Of a stretch of DNA of 64,000 bases, positions 1 to 8,833 are shown one piece after another. A program made the translations under genes and the position numbers. Origin of the DNA: an uncultured Schlesneria sp. (lineage in GTDB: Bacteria > Planctomycetota > Planctomycetia > Planctomycetales > Planctomycetaceae); assembly GCA_903899985.1 (NCBI GenBank), contig CAIULL010000113.1, positions 1 through 64,000 of the forward strand, read 5' to 3'. The stretch's first letter is position 1, and every line of letters begins with the position of its first letter. The notes under the pieces are model-generated. The model ran no database searches, was not told where the DNA came from, and saw nothing but the letters and a program-made list of their open reading frames with translations.

Positions 1-656
1 TAAAGCAACCGCGCCGGGAACTCAAACGTTATGGATTGGACTCCAGCGACTCAACGATTTGTCCCTTGCGTGGAACACGTTTGGCCCCGGGGCCCAAGAA
101 CGCTGATTTTTTTTGCACGACAAGATGTGTAGGACGATGAGACCTCGCGTCGGTGGAAGCAACGACTAAGCGGCTACCACCAAGCTTTATCGCAAAAAGG
201 GAAGCTCTCCACTGACCTTGTGTCAGTGGCAGCAACGACTGAAGAGCTATTGAACTTGCTCAATCGGATGGTTAACGAGAAGAATTAGCTTGAAGGTCGC
301 TGCTCCCACCGACGCGAGGTGTTTGGACCGAATACAAGGGTGGCGCGACGTCGGTGGAGAGCATTTTCTATAACCGCGTTCCACGGTTATTGCCGTTTTC
401 CAGACGAAAATTCCGTCAGGGCAGTCCATGATTTTTTTGTAATCGCGTTCCTCGAAGACGAGCTTGCCGCTGGGCTGGTATGTTATGCCTATTCTGGGCA
501 AGAAGACATTTTACGCGACGCTGCTTGAAATGGTTCCTTTTTAACGCAACAAAACTTCCTCTGTTGAATACACCGTTTCACCAGGTGACCCAAACTGGGT
601 CGAGAATTTTATCATCCAACACTTCGCGTCACTTCGAAAATAATGGAAACGACAAC
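1..656. other. Gene-free left edge with repeats
   Basis: I see no convincing gene here: the open frames on both strands are short, overlap each other and resemble no family I know. The stretch holds an inverted repeat (142-164 against 298-320, 21 of 23 positions matching as reverse complements) and a direct repeat of about 20 bp near 149-168 and 223-242, so it may be remnant or repetitive DNA. The nearest real gene starts at 657. Confidence 0.5.
142..320. repeat. Imperfect inverted repeat pair
   Basis: The arm at 142-164 begins ACCTCGCGTCGGTGG. The arm at 298-320 is its reverse complement with two transitions over 23 bp. A third, partial copy (GTCAGTGGCAGCAACGACT) lies near 223-241 in direct orientation. 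The spacer of about 130 bp is too long for a transcription terminator, so this looks like a repeat element or a remnant of one. Confidence 0.55.
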
Positions 657-1421
657 ATGACCGGCACTCCACAGAACATTCTCGATAGTCAATCCGTCAG
701 TGGTCGTTACCTGTTCCCTCAATCACGCAGTGTTTCCAACCCTTTCATGGTAAAAGTCGACGGTGCCGAACTGGCTTGCTACCGGCAAATCGGTGATCCG
801 AACCGGTTGACGCTCGTGCATTTTCATGGCAATGGAGAAGCGGTGGCGGATTATATTCCCTGGATGGCCTACGAGCTTTCGTCTCTGGGATTGAATTCTC
901 TGTTCGTTGAATATCGTCAGTATGGCGATTCGACAGGCAAGGCCCAATTGGTGGCGATGCTCGGCGACGGCGAGGCGGTGGTTTCTGCTGCGGGAATTCC
1001 GTCAGAAAAAGTGATCGCCTTTGGTCGGTCGATCGGCTCGTTGTATGCCATCGAACTGGCGTCCCGGCAACCCGCGATTGCGGGTCTGATTCTGGAAAGT
1101 GGAATTGCTGAACCGAGTGAACGGTTTCTGAAATATGCGGATCTTTCTTCGACCAGCATCACGGCAAACGAGGTGGTTGAAGAAGCCAGACGCGTATTCA
1201 ATCATCAATTGAAACTATCGAGCTACAAGAATCCTCTACTCATCTTGCACACCGAGCACGATAACCTCGTCGACATTTCACACGCCGAGCGAAATTATCA
1301 ATGGTCTGCCAGTCCGCAGAAAAAACTTGTTCGCTTCTCGGATGGAGATCACAACAGCATCATGGAATGGAATCAGCGAGAATACTTCAAAGCCTTGCAA
1401 GACTTTGTGAACCAGATTTGA
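657..1421 (+). CDS. Alpha/beta hydrolase
   Basis: A 254-residue alpha/beta-hydrolase fold protein, probably cytoplasmic since no signal peptide is visible. The open frame extends upstream to 480, but the ATG at 657 is the first start that gives a sensible N-terminus. The nucleophile elbow is FGRSIGS (GxSxG), preceded by an HFHGNGE oxyanion-loop motif. The acid is probably the Asp in HTEHDNLVD and the base the His in DGDHN near the C-terminus. The family includes esterases, thioesterases and peptidases of the BAAT/acyl type, and the substrate cannot be read from sequence. It stands alone; the next gene, GntR, starts about 140 bp downstream. Confidence 0.85.
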   Translation: MTGTPQNILDSQSVSGRYLFPQSRSVSNPFMVKVDGAELACYRQIGDPNRLTLVHFHGNGEAVADYIPWMAYELSSLGLNSLFVEYRQYGDSTGKAQLVAMLGDGEAVVSAAGIPSEKVIAFGRSIGSLYAIELASRQPAIAGLILESGIAEPSERFLKYADLSSTSITANEVVEEARRVFNHQLKLSSYKNPLLILHTEHDNLVDISHAERNYQWSASPQKKLVRFSDGDHNSIMEWNQREYFKALQDFVNQI

Positions 1422-1439
1422 CTGATCGGCTGGCAGTTC

Positions 1440-1512
1440 TGGGGTTGCGCGTGTACCAGCGGCTTCGCAGCTCAGCGGGAGCTTCGCCCTTCCGTTGGCC
1501 GCTTGACACATT
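1440..1512. repeat. Dispersed GC-rich repeat, SAGASP type
   Basis: Just after the hydrolase, one frame reads RLRSSAGASPF. This matches a frame of the GC-rich repeat inside the esterase gene at about 6440-6530 (SGSAGASPS). Peptides of the SAGASPS / GEAPAEP type recur in planctomycete hypothetical proteins as translations of an intergenic repeat; that statement is from memory. No coding function is proposed. Confidence 0.4.
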
Positions 1513-1563
1513 GTTGCTCAGGTCGTATCGTGGCTAAGCCACCAGCCGCAATGGAAACATGAC

Positions 1564-2340
1564 GTGGACACGAGCCTTGTTCGCAATCCCGTGTATCAGC
1601 AACTGAATCAGCGCTTACGAGCAGCGCTGGTGGGTGGGTATCGTTGCGGTGATCAGTTCCTCACGGAACGAGAGGTTGCCGAAAAGTTTCAGGTGAGCCG
1701 TGCGACGGCGAACAAGTCACTGGCAAGCCTGGTCTCGGAAGGATTTCTGGAGTTTCGCAAGGGGCTTGGTACGTTCGTTCGACGAGAAGTCATCGACTAT
1801 GACGTACGCTCGCTGGTCAGCTTTACTGAAAAAGCTCGTGCAGCGGGGAAGAAACCAAGTACCGAACTGCTGACGTTTGGAAAGCTGACCGCTGGCGAAG
1901 CGGAGGCCGGAGTCCAGGCCGCATTGAAACTTGATGCCAACGCGCTGGTCTGGGAGATGGAACGGATCAGGCTGGCCGATCGCGTCCCCGTGATTCTGGA
2001 ACATCGTTACGTCGTACACACGCATTGCCCCAGGCTCACAAAATCACAAGCGCAAGGTTCCCTTTATCGTGCCTGGACCGAGTCACATGGCTTGAAGATC
2101 GGTGGTGCGAACGAAGTCATACGAGCGGTTCTGCTGACTGCCACGGAAGCACTTCGTCTGCAGACGACGACAAAATCGCCCGCGTTGGAGGTCGTCTCGG
2201 TCGGGTTTCTTGATGATGATTCTCCGTTGTGGTGGGAACGAACGCTGTATCGTGGCGATCAGTACGAATTTCAGAGCCGACTTGGTCCGATCCAGTCGGC
2301 CACTCCGGCTCGCGGTCGGCTAAGGGAGTCACTCTCATGA
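1564..2340 (+). CDS. GntR/HutC-family regulator, UTRA domain
   Basis: A 258-residue transcription regulator. Residues about 5-75 form a GntR winged helix ([15 protein letters not shown], then [16 protein letters not shown] with the recognition helix). Residues about 95-240 resemble the UTRA effector domain, which in this family binds a small sugar or amine ligand. The start is GTG at 1564, with GGAAA upstream. The stop overlaps the next gene by ATGA (2337-2340), so regulator and oxidoreductase are translationally coupled and probably form one operon with deoC. By family precedent it should repress this operon until a sugar-phosphate-like ligand binds; the ligand is unknown. Confidence 0.9.
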   Translation: MDTSLVRNPVYQQLNQRLRAALVGGYRCGDQFLTEREVAEKFQVSRATANKSLASLVSEGFLEFRKGLGTFVRREVIDYDVRSLVSFTEKARAAGKKPSTELLTFGKLTAGEAEAGVQAALKLDANALVWEMERIRLADRVPVILEHRYVVHTHCPRLTKSQAQGSLYRAWTESHGLKIGGANEVIRAVLLTATEALRLQTTTKSPALEVVSVGFLDDDSPLWWERTLYRGDQYEFQSRLGPIQSATPARGRLRESLS

Positions 2341-3503
2341 CGAATCGAACCCTGACATCGGCTGTTGTTGGCACCGGCTTCATCGGTCCGGTCCACGTCG
2401 AGGGATTGCGGCGAGCGGGAATTGTGGTGGCAGGGATTTTAGGGTCGACACCTGAAAAATCCCGTCTGGCTGCGGGGCAGCTCGGATTGCCGCGCGGCTA
2501 TACGTCGTTCGACGAAATTCTGTCAGACAAATCGGTGGATGCTGTGCATCTCACGACCCCTAATCGGTTTCACTATGAACAGGCTGCTGCCGTTTTGCAG
2601 GCGGGCAAGCACGTCGTGTGTGAAAAGCCATTGGCGATGAATTCCCGCGAGTCGGCCACGCTGGTTCGACTTGCCGCTGAAAGCGGCAAAGTGGCTGCCG
2701 TTGCGTACAACATCCGTTTTTACCCGCTGTGTCATGAGGCGGCATCTCGATGTCAATCAGGCGACTGGGGCGACACTCTGCACGTCACGGGCTCTTATGT
2801 CCAGGACTGGCTGCTTCGCAAGACCGATTTTAATTGGCGCGTTCTGGCGGACGAGGGGGGTGAGCTTCGAGCGGTTGCCGATATCGGGACTCATTGGCTG
2901 GACTTGATTCAGTTCATCACAGGACGTCACGTCGTTGCGGTCTGCGCGGATCTCCGCACGGTGCATCAAACCCGCCTCCGTCCCGGTGGAAGCGTCGAAA
3001 CGTTTTCTGGCAACGGTCAAACGGCAGCGATCACCGAACCGGTTGCGATCAGCACGGATGATTGTGGTTGCGTGATGCTCCGTTTTGATAACGGGGCAAA
3101 CGGCTGTTTGTGGGTTTCGCAAACAACGGCGGGAAGGAAGAACTGCGTGCGGTTCGAGATTGCGGGTTCAAAGCAAGCACTTGGCTGGAACAGTGAATCT
3201 CCCAATGAACTGTGGATCGGGCATCGCGATCGACCGAATGAATCGTTGATTCGAGACCCGTCGCTCCTTAGTGATTCCGCCCGTGCTATCGCCAATTATC
3301 CGGGTGGCCATAACGAAGGATTTCCAGACACGTTCAAGCAACTCTTCCGAACCATCTACGGCCACATCGCTGCCGCAGACGTTACGCGGGTGCCGGCGTT
3401 TCCAACGTTTGCCGACGGTCACCGCGAGATCCTGCTCTGTGAAGCGGTTCTCAAAAGCCATCGTGAGCAGCGCTGGATCAACGTGACGGAGGTTGCCTCA
3501 TGA
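2337..3503 (+). CDS. Gfo/Idh/MocA-family oxidoreductase
   Basis: A 388-residue NAD(P)-dependent dehydrogenase. The N-terminal Rossmann motif is [11 protein letters not shown] (GxGxxG). The family signature CEKPLA follows at about residue 97, and [13 protein letters not shown] in the C-terminal half carries the family's catalytic-site His. The start ATG at 2337 overlaps the GntR stop (ATGA), which fixes the start against a longer open frame. These enzymes oxidise or epimerise sugars, inositols and similar polyols. Placement between a UTRA-type regulator and deoC suggests catabolism of a pentose- or deoxyribose-like compound, but that is inference. No transporter is encoded beside it. Confidence 0.92.
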   Translation: MTNRTLTSAVVGTGFIGPVHVEGLRRAGIVVAGILGSTPEKSRLAAGQLGLPRGYTSFDEILSDKSVDAVHLTTPNRFHYEQAAAVLQAGKHVVCEKPLAMNSRESATLVRLAAESGKVAAVAYNIRFYPLCHEAASRCQSGDWGDTLHVTGSYVQDWLLRKTDFNWRVLADEGGELRAVADIGTHWLDLIQFITGRHVVAVCADLRTVHQTRLRPGGSVETFSGNGQTAAITEPVAISTDDCGCVMLRFDNGANGCLWVSQTTAGRKNCVRFEIAGSKQALGWNSESPNELWIGHRDRPNESLIRDPSLLSDSARAIANYPGGHNEGFPDTFKQLFRTIYGHIAAADVTRVPAFPTFADGHREILLCEAVLKSHREQRWINVTEVAS

Positions 3504-3663
3504 ATTTGTGTGACTCGTTAACGCTGCTGGTCGGGCCCTGGTAATCGGACCGAAAATGACCTGGAAAACTTAAGCCGAATAATGACGACCTGCCGTATTG
3601 AACTTCAACCATGACTCGCGAACTCAACTGACCATTTTTCACCTCAACACCAGGAATGAAATC

Positions 3664-4389
3664 ATGACTTACACGTACTCCGACATGGCCAAGATGATCG
3701 ATCATTCGTTGCTCAATCCGACGCTGACCGAATCAGACCTGGAAGCGGGCTGCCGTCTCGCGCTGGCTTACGACGTGGCCAGCGTCTGCATCTTGCCGTA
3801 CGCCCTCAAACGAGGTGCAGAGATTTTGCGCGGCAGTACCGTGAAGGCCAGCACGACGATCGGGTTTCCTCATGGTGGCCACACGACCGCGATTAAGCGA
3901 GCGGAAGCCGAACGCGCGATCGCCGATGGCTGTGAAGAACTCGACATGGTGGTCAACATCAGTCAGGTCCTCAGCGGAAATTGGGATTACGTCCGGGCGG
4001 ACATTAAGGCTGTGATTGATGTGGCTCATGCTGCTGGTCAGAAGGTGAAAGTGATCTTTGAAAACTGTTACTTGAAAGACGAACACAAAATCCGTCTCTG
4101 CCAGATTTGTTCTGAGCTTAACGCAGACTGGGTCAAGACCTCGACCGGTTATGGAACCGGCGGAGCGACTCATGACGACCTGAGGCTGATGCGAGCGAAC
4201 TCGGCACCACACGTCCAGGTCAAAGCCGCTGGCGGGGTCCGCGATTTGGATGGTCTGTTGGCGGTGCGCGAGCTGGGCGTCAGCCGTTGCGGTGCCAGCC
4301 GCACCAAAGACATGCTCGACGAATGTCGTCGCCGCCTCAATCTTCCCGCCATCACGGCAGCCACGTCGACACAAGCGGCAGGCTATTGA
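3664..4389 (+). CDS. deoC: Deoxyribose-phosphate aldolase
   Basis: A 241-residue class I aldolase that splits 2-deoxyribose-5-phosphate into glyceraldehyde-3-phosphate and acetaldehyde. The Schiff-base lysine is K158 in DWVKTSTGYG, the second active-site lysine K187 in QVKAAGGVRD, and the acid D94 in EELDMVVN. Length is normal for the TIM-barrel DeoC family. The open frame reaches back to 3598, but the ATG at 3664 starts the usual N-terminus (SDMAKMIDHSLL). It lies 160 bp after the oxidoreductase on the same strand, so it is probably in the same catabolic operon, though a separate promoter is possible. Confidence 0.96.
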   Translation: MTYTYSDMAKMIDHSLLNPTLTESDLEAGCRLALAYDVASVCILPYALKRGAEILRGSTVKASTTIGFPHGGHTTAIKRAEAERAIADGCEELDMVVNISQVLSGNWDYVRADIKAVIDVAHAAGQKVKVIFENCYLKDEHKIRLCQICSELNADWVKTSTGYGTGGATHDDLRLMRANSAPHVQVKAAGGVRDLDGLLAVRELGVSRCGASRTKDMLDECRRRLNLPAITAATSTQAAGY

Positions 4390-4432
4390 TCGCGCCCTCA
4401 AACGAACCTTGATGAAAAGAGAAGCCGGACGT

Positions 4433-4475
4433 CTGATGTACCTTGCTGTGAGTGTCGTTTGGCAAGGTACATCAG
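4433..4475. terminator. 14-bp perfect hairpin after deoC
   Basis: CTGATGTACCTTGC (4433-4446) is exactly complementary to 4462-4475 with a 15-nt loop. It lies 44 bp after the deoC stop and 110 bp before the J-domain gene. No T-run follows, so it may be a Rho-type processing or mRNA-stability hairpin, or an operator, rather than an intrinsic terminator. Confidence 0.5.
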
Positions 4476-4585
4476 GTCACTTGGCAATCGTTCTCGACGC
4501 TGGTATGAAACGCCACTCCGAATTTCGAGAAGGGCGATCCCTTTTACGACTCGCGTCAGAGATCCTATTTCAAAGTGCTTCAGGT

Positions 4586-5335
4586 ATGTCCGACGCCGCC
4601 AATCAGGAACTGGAAGTTGACCGTCCGTCTTACATGACGGTCCTGGGGTTATTGCCTCCGTATGAAGTTGAGGACATCAAGGCGGCCTACCGCGACAAGG
4701 CAAAAGCCGCTCATCCTGACCACGGAGGTGATCCGGCTGAGTTCAAGCGTCTTAAAGAAGCGTACGATCAGGCGTTGGAATATTCCCAATACCGAGGAAG
4801 TCGCCGTGCATGGATTGCTGCCCAGGTTGAACAATACGTTCGGCAGGAAGAAGTGATCGCAGAAGTTCTGCGGCGTGGCGGGCGGGTTGAGATCGAGCGA
4901 CTTGATTGGATCGAGAAATCGTGGGGAGAGGGATTTTCATATCTGGCAGATCGATTGCGGCACATTTACGTGCGCGAGATGACCGACGGCGACAGCTTCA
5001 TCAAGTTCCTGTCTGACCAGAAACTATCCTATCTGGCAGGGCTCGATGTCTCCGGAAGTCGGCTCTCCGATGAAAGCCTGCTGCGGATTGCTGATTTCGA
5101 GGTTCTGCGCTGGCTTGATGTCAGTGGCACAAGCGCCAGGCGGCGGACGCTACAAGTGATCGTGAATAAACTGCAATCACTCGAATGGCTCAATGTGAGG
5201 AATACTCGCCTGGGCTTCCTGGGACGCTTGTTACTTCGGCGTCCAAGCACGTGCAAGCTTGTGACGGAAGCATCGCCCGCTATTACGCCTGGGAGTGAGA
5301 CGATCGAATTCCAGGATTTGCCATGGCACGAGTAA
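4586..5335 (+). CDS. J-domain protein with LRR-like repeats
   Basis: A 249-residue protein. Residues about 15-65 form a J domain with an intact HPD (H43-P44-D45 in AAHPDHGGD), so it could stimulate an Hsp70 ATPase. After a charged helical linker, residues about 150-215 contain leucine-rich motifs of the kind YLAGLDVSGSRLSDESLL and LRWLDVSGT, the form common in planctomycete and GALA-type LRRs. The start is the ATG at 4586; the open frame runs upstream to 4250 only by overlapping deoC in another frame. No signal peptide is seen. A J domain joined to LRRs suggests an Hsp70 recruited to a bound protein. The Hsp70 at 60620 is a possible partner, with no evidence for pairing. Confidence 0.75.
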   Translation: MSDAANQELEVDRPSYMTVLGLLPPYEVEDIKAAYRDKAKAAHPDHGGDPAEFKRLKEAYDQALEYSQYRGSRRAWIAAQVEQYVRQEEVIAEVLRRGGRVEIERLDWIEKSWGEGFSYLADRLRHIYVREMTDGDSFIKFLSDQKLSYLAGLDVSGSRLSDESLLRIADFEVLRWLDVSGTSARRRTLQVIVNKLQSLEWLNVRNTRLGFLGRLLLRRPSTCKLVTEASPAITPGSETIEFQDLPWHE

Positions 5336-5450
5336 ACGTGCCGATGTTCGATGACTGCAATGGTTAATGAGTCAAACAGGATCGCATGATTTGCGGTATT
5401 GGCTTGCAGTCGACCATGCACGGACTTCACAGCGGGTGCAGTACGTCCTC

Positions 5451-6647
5451 TTATTTGAGTGAATACTTCTGAAAGAAGTCCCAGATCAGTTCGTTGGCCG
5501 AGATATTTCTTGCGGATCGGCCGAGAAAACTGATCGGAAGCTGCCGTCCCGGCCAGGTATGTCCGCCCCCTTCGATGGAAACGAGGACCACGTCCGCTTC
5601 GTCCTTACTGCCGCTGTAAGTCCGTCGCGTGACTGTCATCTTATCGCCATCTTTCGATAGCGTGTCAGAACGAGGGGTTTCGTTACATCCGTTCGACTTC
5701 ACCCAGGTCATTACCGAGTCTTCGACTCCTTTCAAACTGGCGAACGTCGGTGCCGGTCCGACCGGAGGTCCGTAGGGAACGATCTCATCCTTTGTCCCGT
5801 GAAAATGCATGACGGGTACAGCGCGTTTTGGATTTCCGATATCTGTTGCCATCGTTCCGCCGACGGGCGCAATCGCGGCGATCCGATCTGATAACTCGAC
5901 CGCCAATCGGTAGCTCATCATCCCACCGTTACTCATACCGCACGCGTAAACTCGTTTTCCATCGACGTTAACCAGCGTTGCCAGTTCGTCGAGAAGCTTT
6001 CTGATGAACTCGACATCGTCGACACGCTCATCTTTGAATCGACCGATCAAGCCTCCTGCGTTCCATGTGAGGAACGAACCGGGACCTGTGCCGCTGGGGT
6101 AGACGACGATGAACCCCTTCGCGTCTGACGTTTTATTCAAACCGGTAAACCAGACCATCATCGATCCGTTCATCCCGGCTCCATGCAGCGCGAGAACAAC
6201 CGGAGTCGGTTTTTTGGCATCGTACCCCTCGGGGACATGGACGATGTAAGCTCTTTTCCGTTCGCCGATAACGATTTGTCGAACGTGATCACCGGCCGAG
6301 AGCGCCGCCTGACCCGCGTCGATCGAAGCATCGACGGCAGGTTTGTCCTGGCTGAAGACAGCGGGGCACGACAGTCCAAGGATCAAGATCACTTGCCAGA
6401 ATATTGTACGACTAAGGTTTTGTTTCTTTCCGCGCCGCGAAGAGTTTCTGCGGGAGGGCGAGGCTTCCGCAGCGCCGCGAAACAGGGACACGCATCGACT
6501 CAGCGGCTCGGCTGGGGCCTCGCCCTCTCCTTTGGTTGAGGGCAGCGTCCGAGCTGCATGACTTTCATTCTGAGGTCGAGTTTGAATCGGCTCGAAGTTC
6601 TGGGACATTTCAGGAGCACCTGGACGAGTCAAAGATGTAGCTCCCAT
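5451..6647 (-). CDS. Secreted esterase, PHB depolymerase/LpqC type
   Basis: A 398-residue open frame with an alpha/beta-hydrolase domain from about residue 120 on. It shows LALHGAGMNG (oxyanion loop), CGMSNGGMMS (GxSxG nucleophile), HGTKDEIVPY (acid) and GGGHTWPG (base), as in the LpqC / polyhydroxybutyrate depolymerase-like esterases. Residues about 80-100 (IFWQVILILGLSCPAVFSQ) look like a signal peptide. The start is uncertain: the about 75 residues before the signal are a translated GC-rich dispersed repeat (GEGEAPAEP), and no ATG lies close to the signal peptide. Either an internal GTG is used or the repeat has inserted into the 5' end. The substrate is unknown; export to periplasm or outside is likely. 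Confidence 0.75.
   Translation of the reverse strand: MGATSLTRPGAPEMSQNFEPIQTRPQNESHAARTLPSTKGEGEAPAEPLSRCVSLFRGAAEASPSRRNSSRRGKKQNLSRTIFWQVILILGLSCPAVFSQDKPAVDASIDAGQAALSAGDHVRQIVIGERKRAYIVHVPEGYDAKKPTPVVLALHGAGMNGSMMVWFTGLNKTSDAKGFIVVYPSGTGPGSFLTWNAGGLIGRFKDERVDDVEFIRKLLDELATLVNVDGKRVYACGMSNGGMMSYRLAVELSDRIAAIAPVGGTMATDIGNPKRAVPVMHFHGTKDEIVPYGPPVGPAPTFASLKGVEDSVMTWVKSNGCNETPRSDTLSKDGDKMTVTRRTYSGSKDEADVVLVSIEGGGHTWPGRQLPISFLGRSARNISANELIWDFFQKYSLK
6440..6530. repeat. GC-rich palindromic dispersed repeat
   Basis: An 11-bp inverted repeat GAGGGCGAGGC (6454-6464) pairs exactly with GCCTCGCCCTC (6517-6527) across a 52-nt spacer. One strand reads SGSAGASPS, the other GEGEAPAEP, inside the N-terminal coding region of the esterase. 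A related unit lies at about 1440-1512. Confidence 0.55.
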
Positions 6648-6701
6648 GATTGATGGCTCTTAATGTTGTGGTTGAAACTTGTGGCGTTTAACGTTTAGGA
6701 A

Positions 6702-7289
6702 TCAACCGTCAGGGTCGTCGATTAACTGCTGCAGTTTTGCCGCATGTTCCGGCAATAAACGGGTAAGCCACGAACTGTCGATTAAGCCGACGTCGAGCAG
6801 GTCTAAAAGATGGACCTGATCCTTGCGACGAAATGAATTCAACTTCATGCGAACCAGAGCATCAAGCGAAAGGACGCAGTATTCTTCTGCGAGGACCGAT
6901 TCACTGACATCTGCAGAAGGATAGTCGTATGTTGCTCGGACTTTTTCCCCGGCGAAAATAAGGTGTATCGCGTCTCGCGGACTTCCATTAGGTCCATCAA
7001 TGAAACAGTCAACATCCATGATTTTATGATGTACAAAACCAGCGGATTCCAGAGCGGTCTTCACCGCATCGAAGTCTGATCGTCGAACAAGAATGTCGAC
7101 GTCTTGCGTGTTACGTACAGCGGCACGATCGACACGAGCAACCCAGGCCGCAACAGCGTTCCCGCCGGCAACCGCGTACGGAACACCAGCACGATGAAGC
7201 GCCGCCGTGGCGCGACAGGCCCTTTCACGAACAGCTTCCACAGCTTCAATCATCCTTTTCCAGGAAAAATCCTGAAGTACTACTGCCAT
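6702..7289 (-). CDS. Nucleotidyltransferase-like protein
   Basis: A 195-residue protein with a minimal nucleotidyltransferase fold. The pattern VAGGNAVAAW followed by NTQDVDILV (paired acidic D-x-D residues) resembles the metal-binding core of MNT/AbiEii-like transferases. The C-terminal third is helical (HLLDLLDVGLIDSSWL). The ATG at 7289 is the first start. Members act as toxins, antitoxins or nucleotide transferases; no partner toxin is visible beside it, so its role is open. Its stop lies 54 bp upstream of the esterase start on the same strand, so the two may be co-transcribed. Confidence 0.65.
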   Translation of the reverse strand: MAVVLQDFSWKRMIEAVEAVRERACRATAALHRAGVPYAVAGGNAVAAWVARVDRAAVRNTQDVDILVRRSDFDAVKTALESAGFVHHKIMDVDCFIDGPNGSPRDAIHLIFAGEKVRATYDYPSADVSESVLAEEYCVLSLDALVRMKLNSFRRKDQVHLLDLLDVGLIDSSWLTRLLPEHAAKLQQLIDDPDG

Positions 7290-7361
7290 TTGACACCTCG
7301 TTCGACCGATTTGCCCGCGTTAGCTTCTACGCCATATTACCGCGACCAGCTCGAAGTCATC

Positions 7362-8831
7362 TCACGCCAGTAATTCTTTAATGATTTTCGGACCTTCGAC
7401 ACCGGTCAGTCGCTGGTCGAGTCCCTGGAACTTGACCGTGAAACGTTCGTGGTCAATTCCCAAGCAATGCAGCATTGTCGCATTGAGATCATTGACGTGA
7501 ACGGGATTCTGGACCACGTTGTAACTGAAGTCGTCCGTCTCGCCGTATACCTGTCCACCCTTGATACCGCCCCCCGCCAACCACATACAGAAGTTGCGCG
7601 GGTGATGATCGCGACCGTAGTTGTCCTTCGTCAGCGTCCCCTGCGAATAGATGGTTCGCCCGAATTCACCACCCCAGACGACAAGAGTCCTATCGAGCAT
7701 CCCTCGTTGTTTCAGATCGGTGAGCAATGCGCCGATCGGTTGATCAGTGTCTTCGCATTGCGAACGCAAATCACGAGGCAAGTTCCCATGCTGATCCCAG
7801 CCGCGGTGCAGAAGCTGGACAACTCGCACGCCTCGCTCAACAAGTCGACGAGCCAGTAATGCACTGGCTGCGAATGTCCCCGGCTTGGTGACGTCCGGTC
7901 CGTACATCTCAAGTGTCGCTGCCGTTTCCTGCCTCAGATCCGTCAGATCAGGGACGCTGGTCTGCATGCGAAAGGCCATTTCGTACTGGGCCATACGCGT
8001 CAACGTTTCCGGGTCGCCCAATTGCTCAAGCGTGCGACGATTCAGTTCGCTGAGTGTATCGAGCATCGCTCGACGGTTTTGTGAACTGACGCCGGGGGGG
8101 TTCTGAACATAAAGGACCGGATCACCGACATGCCGCAGTGCGACTCCTGTATATTTGCTGGACAGAAAGCCGCTCGACCACATTCGAGTGAACAATGCCT
8201 GAGCCGCCGCGCCGGACTTCCATGTTGGCGTCAGGACGACAAAGCCTGGTAAATCATTGCTGACACTTCCAAGTCCGTAGGAAAGCCACGAACCGAGACT
8301 CGGCTTGCCGGGGACTTCGCTTCCCGTCATCACGAACGTACAAGCTGGATCGTGATTGATTGCGTTTGTATGGACCGACTTGACGACCGCAATGTCATCG
8401 ACGCACTTGGCTGTATGCGGCAGCAATTCGCTGACCCAGGTTCCGCATTGACCGTGCTGGCTGAACTTGAACATGGAAGGAGCGACAGGCAAACGGGTCT
8501 GTCCGCTGGTCATCGTCGTGATCCGCTGTCCCAGGCGAATCGAGTCCGGTAAATCTTTATCGTAATATTCCGTGAGCTTTGGTTTATGGTCCCAGAGATC
8601 AACCTGAGCGGGCCCACCGTTCATATGCAGATAGATCACGTTCAATGCTTTAGGAGCAAAGTTCGGGAACCCCGGCAAGGGGGGATGCATCCGCGCCGGA
8701 TCGGCAGCGTCCTGAGCCAAAAGCGACGAGGCCGCGTTCATTCCCAGGGCGGCGCCACCCAGGCGAATCCCTGTCGAGCCAAAAAATTGGCGCCGGTTCA
8801 ATGCCAGCTGATAATCGTAAATAGGATTCAT
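7362..8831 (-). CDS. DUF1501 protein, Tat-exported
   Basis: A 489-residue DUF1501 protein, a sulfatase/alkaline-phosphatase-like fold abundant in planctomycetes. The N-terminus [10 protein letters not shown] is a twin-arginine signal, so export in folded form is expected. Typical family blocks are visible: [21 protein letters not shown] near residue 65, and [15 protein letters not shown] and [11 protein letters not shown] in the C-terminal half. The start codon follows the PSD1 stop at 8834 by two bases, so the genes are co-transcribed and probably translationally coupled. Biochemical function is not established for the family; it accompanies PSD1 proteins as a pair. A second pair is at 54562-58989. 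Confidence 0.93.
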   Translation of the reverse strand: MNPIYDYQLALNRRQFFGSTGIRLGGAALGMNAASSLLAQDAADPARMHPPLPGFPNFAPKALNVIYLHMNGGPAQVDLWDHKPKLTEYYDKDLPDSIRLGQRITTMTSGQTRLPVAPSMFKFSQHGQCGTWVSELLPHTAKCVDDIAVVKSVHTNAINHDPACTFVMTGSEVPGKPSLGSWLSYGLGSVSNDLPGFVVLTPTWKSGAAAQALFTRMWSSGFLSSKYTGVALRHVGDPVLYVQNPPGVSSQNRRAMLDTLSELNRRTLEQLGDPETLTRMAQYEMAFRMQTSVPDLTDLRQETAATLEMYGPDVTKPGTFAASALLARRLVERGVRVVQLLHRGWDQHGNLPRDLRSQCEDTDQPIGALLTDLKQRGMLDRTLVVWGGEFGRTIYSQGTLTKDNYGRDHHPRNFCMWLAGGGIKGGQVYGETDDFSYNVVQNPVHVNDLNATMLHCLGIDHERFTVKFQGLDQRLTGVEGPKIIKELLA

Positions 8832-8833
8832 GT

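Noticed and set aside
247-528. Overlapping ORFs at the left edge
   Set aside because: Opposite strands overlap fully and neither shows a domain or ribosome site.
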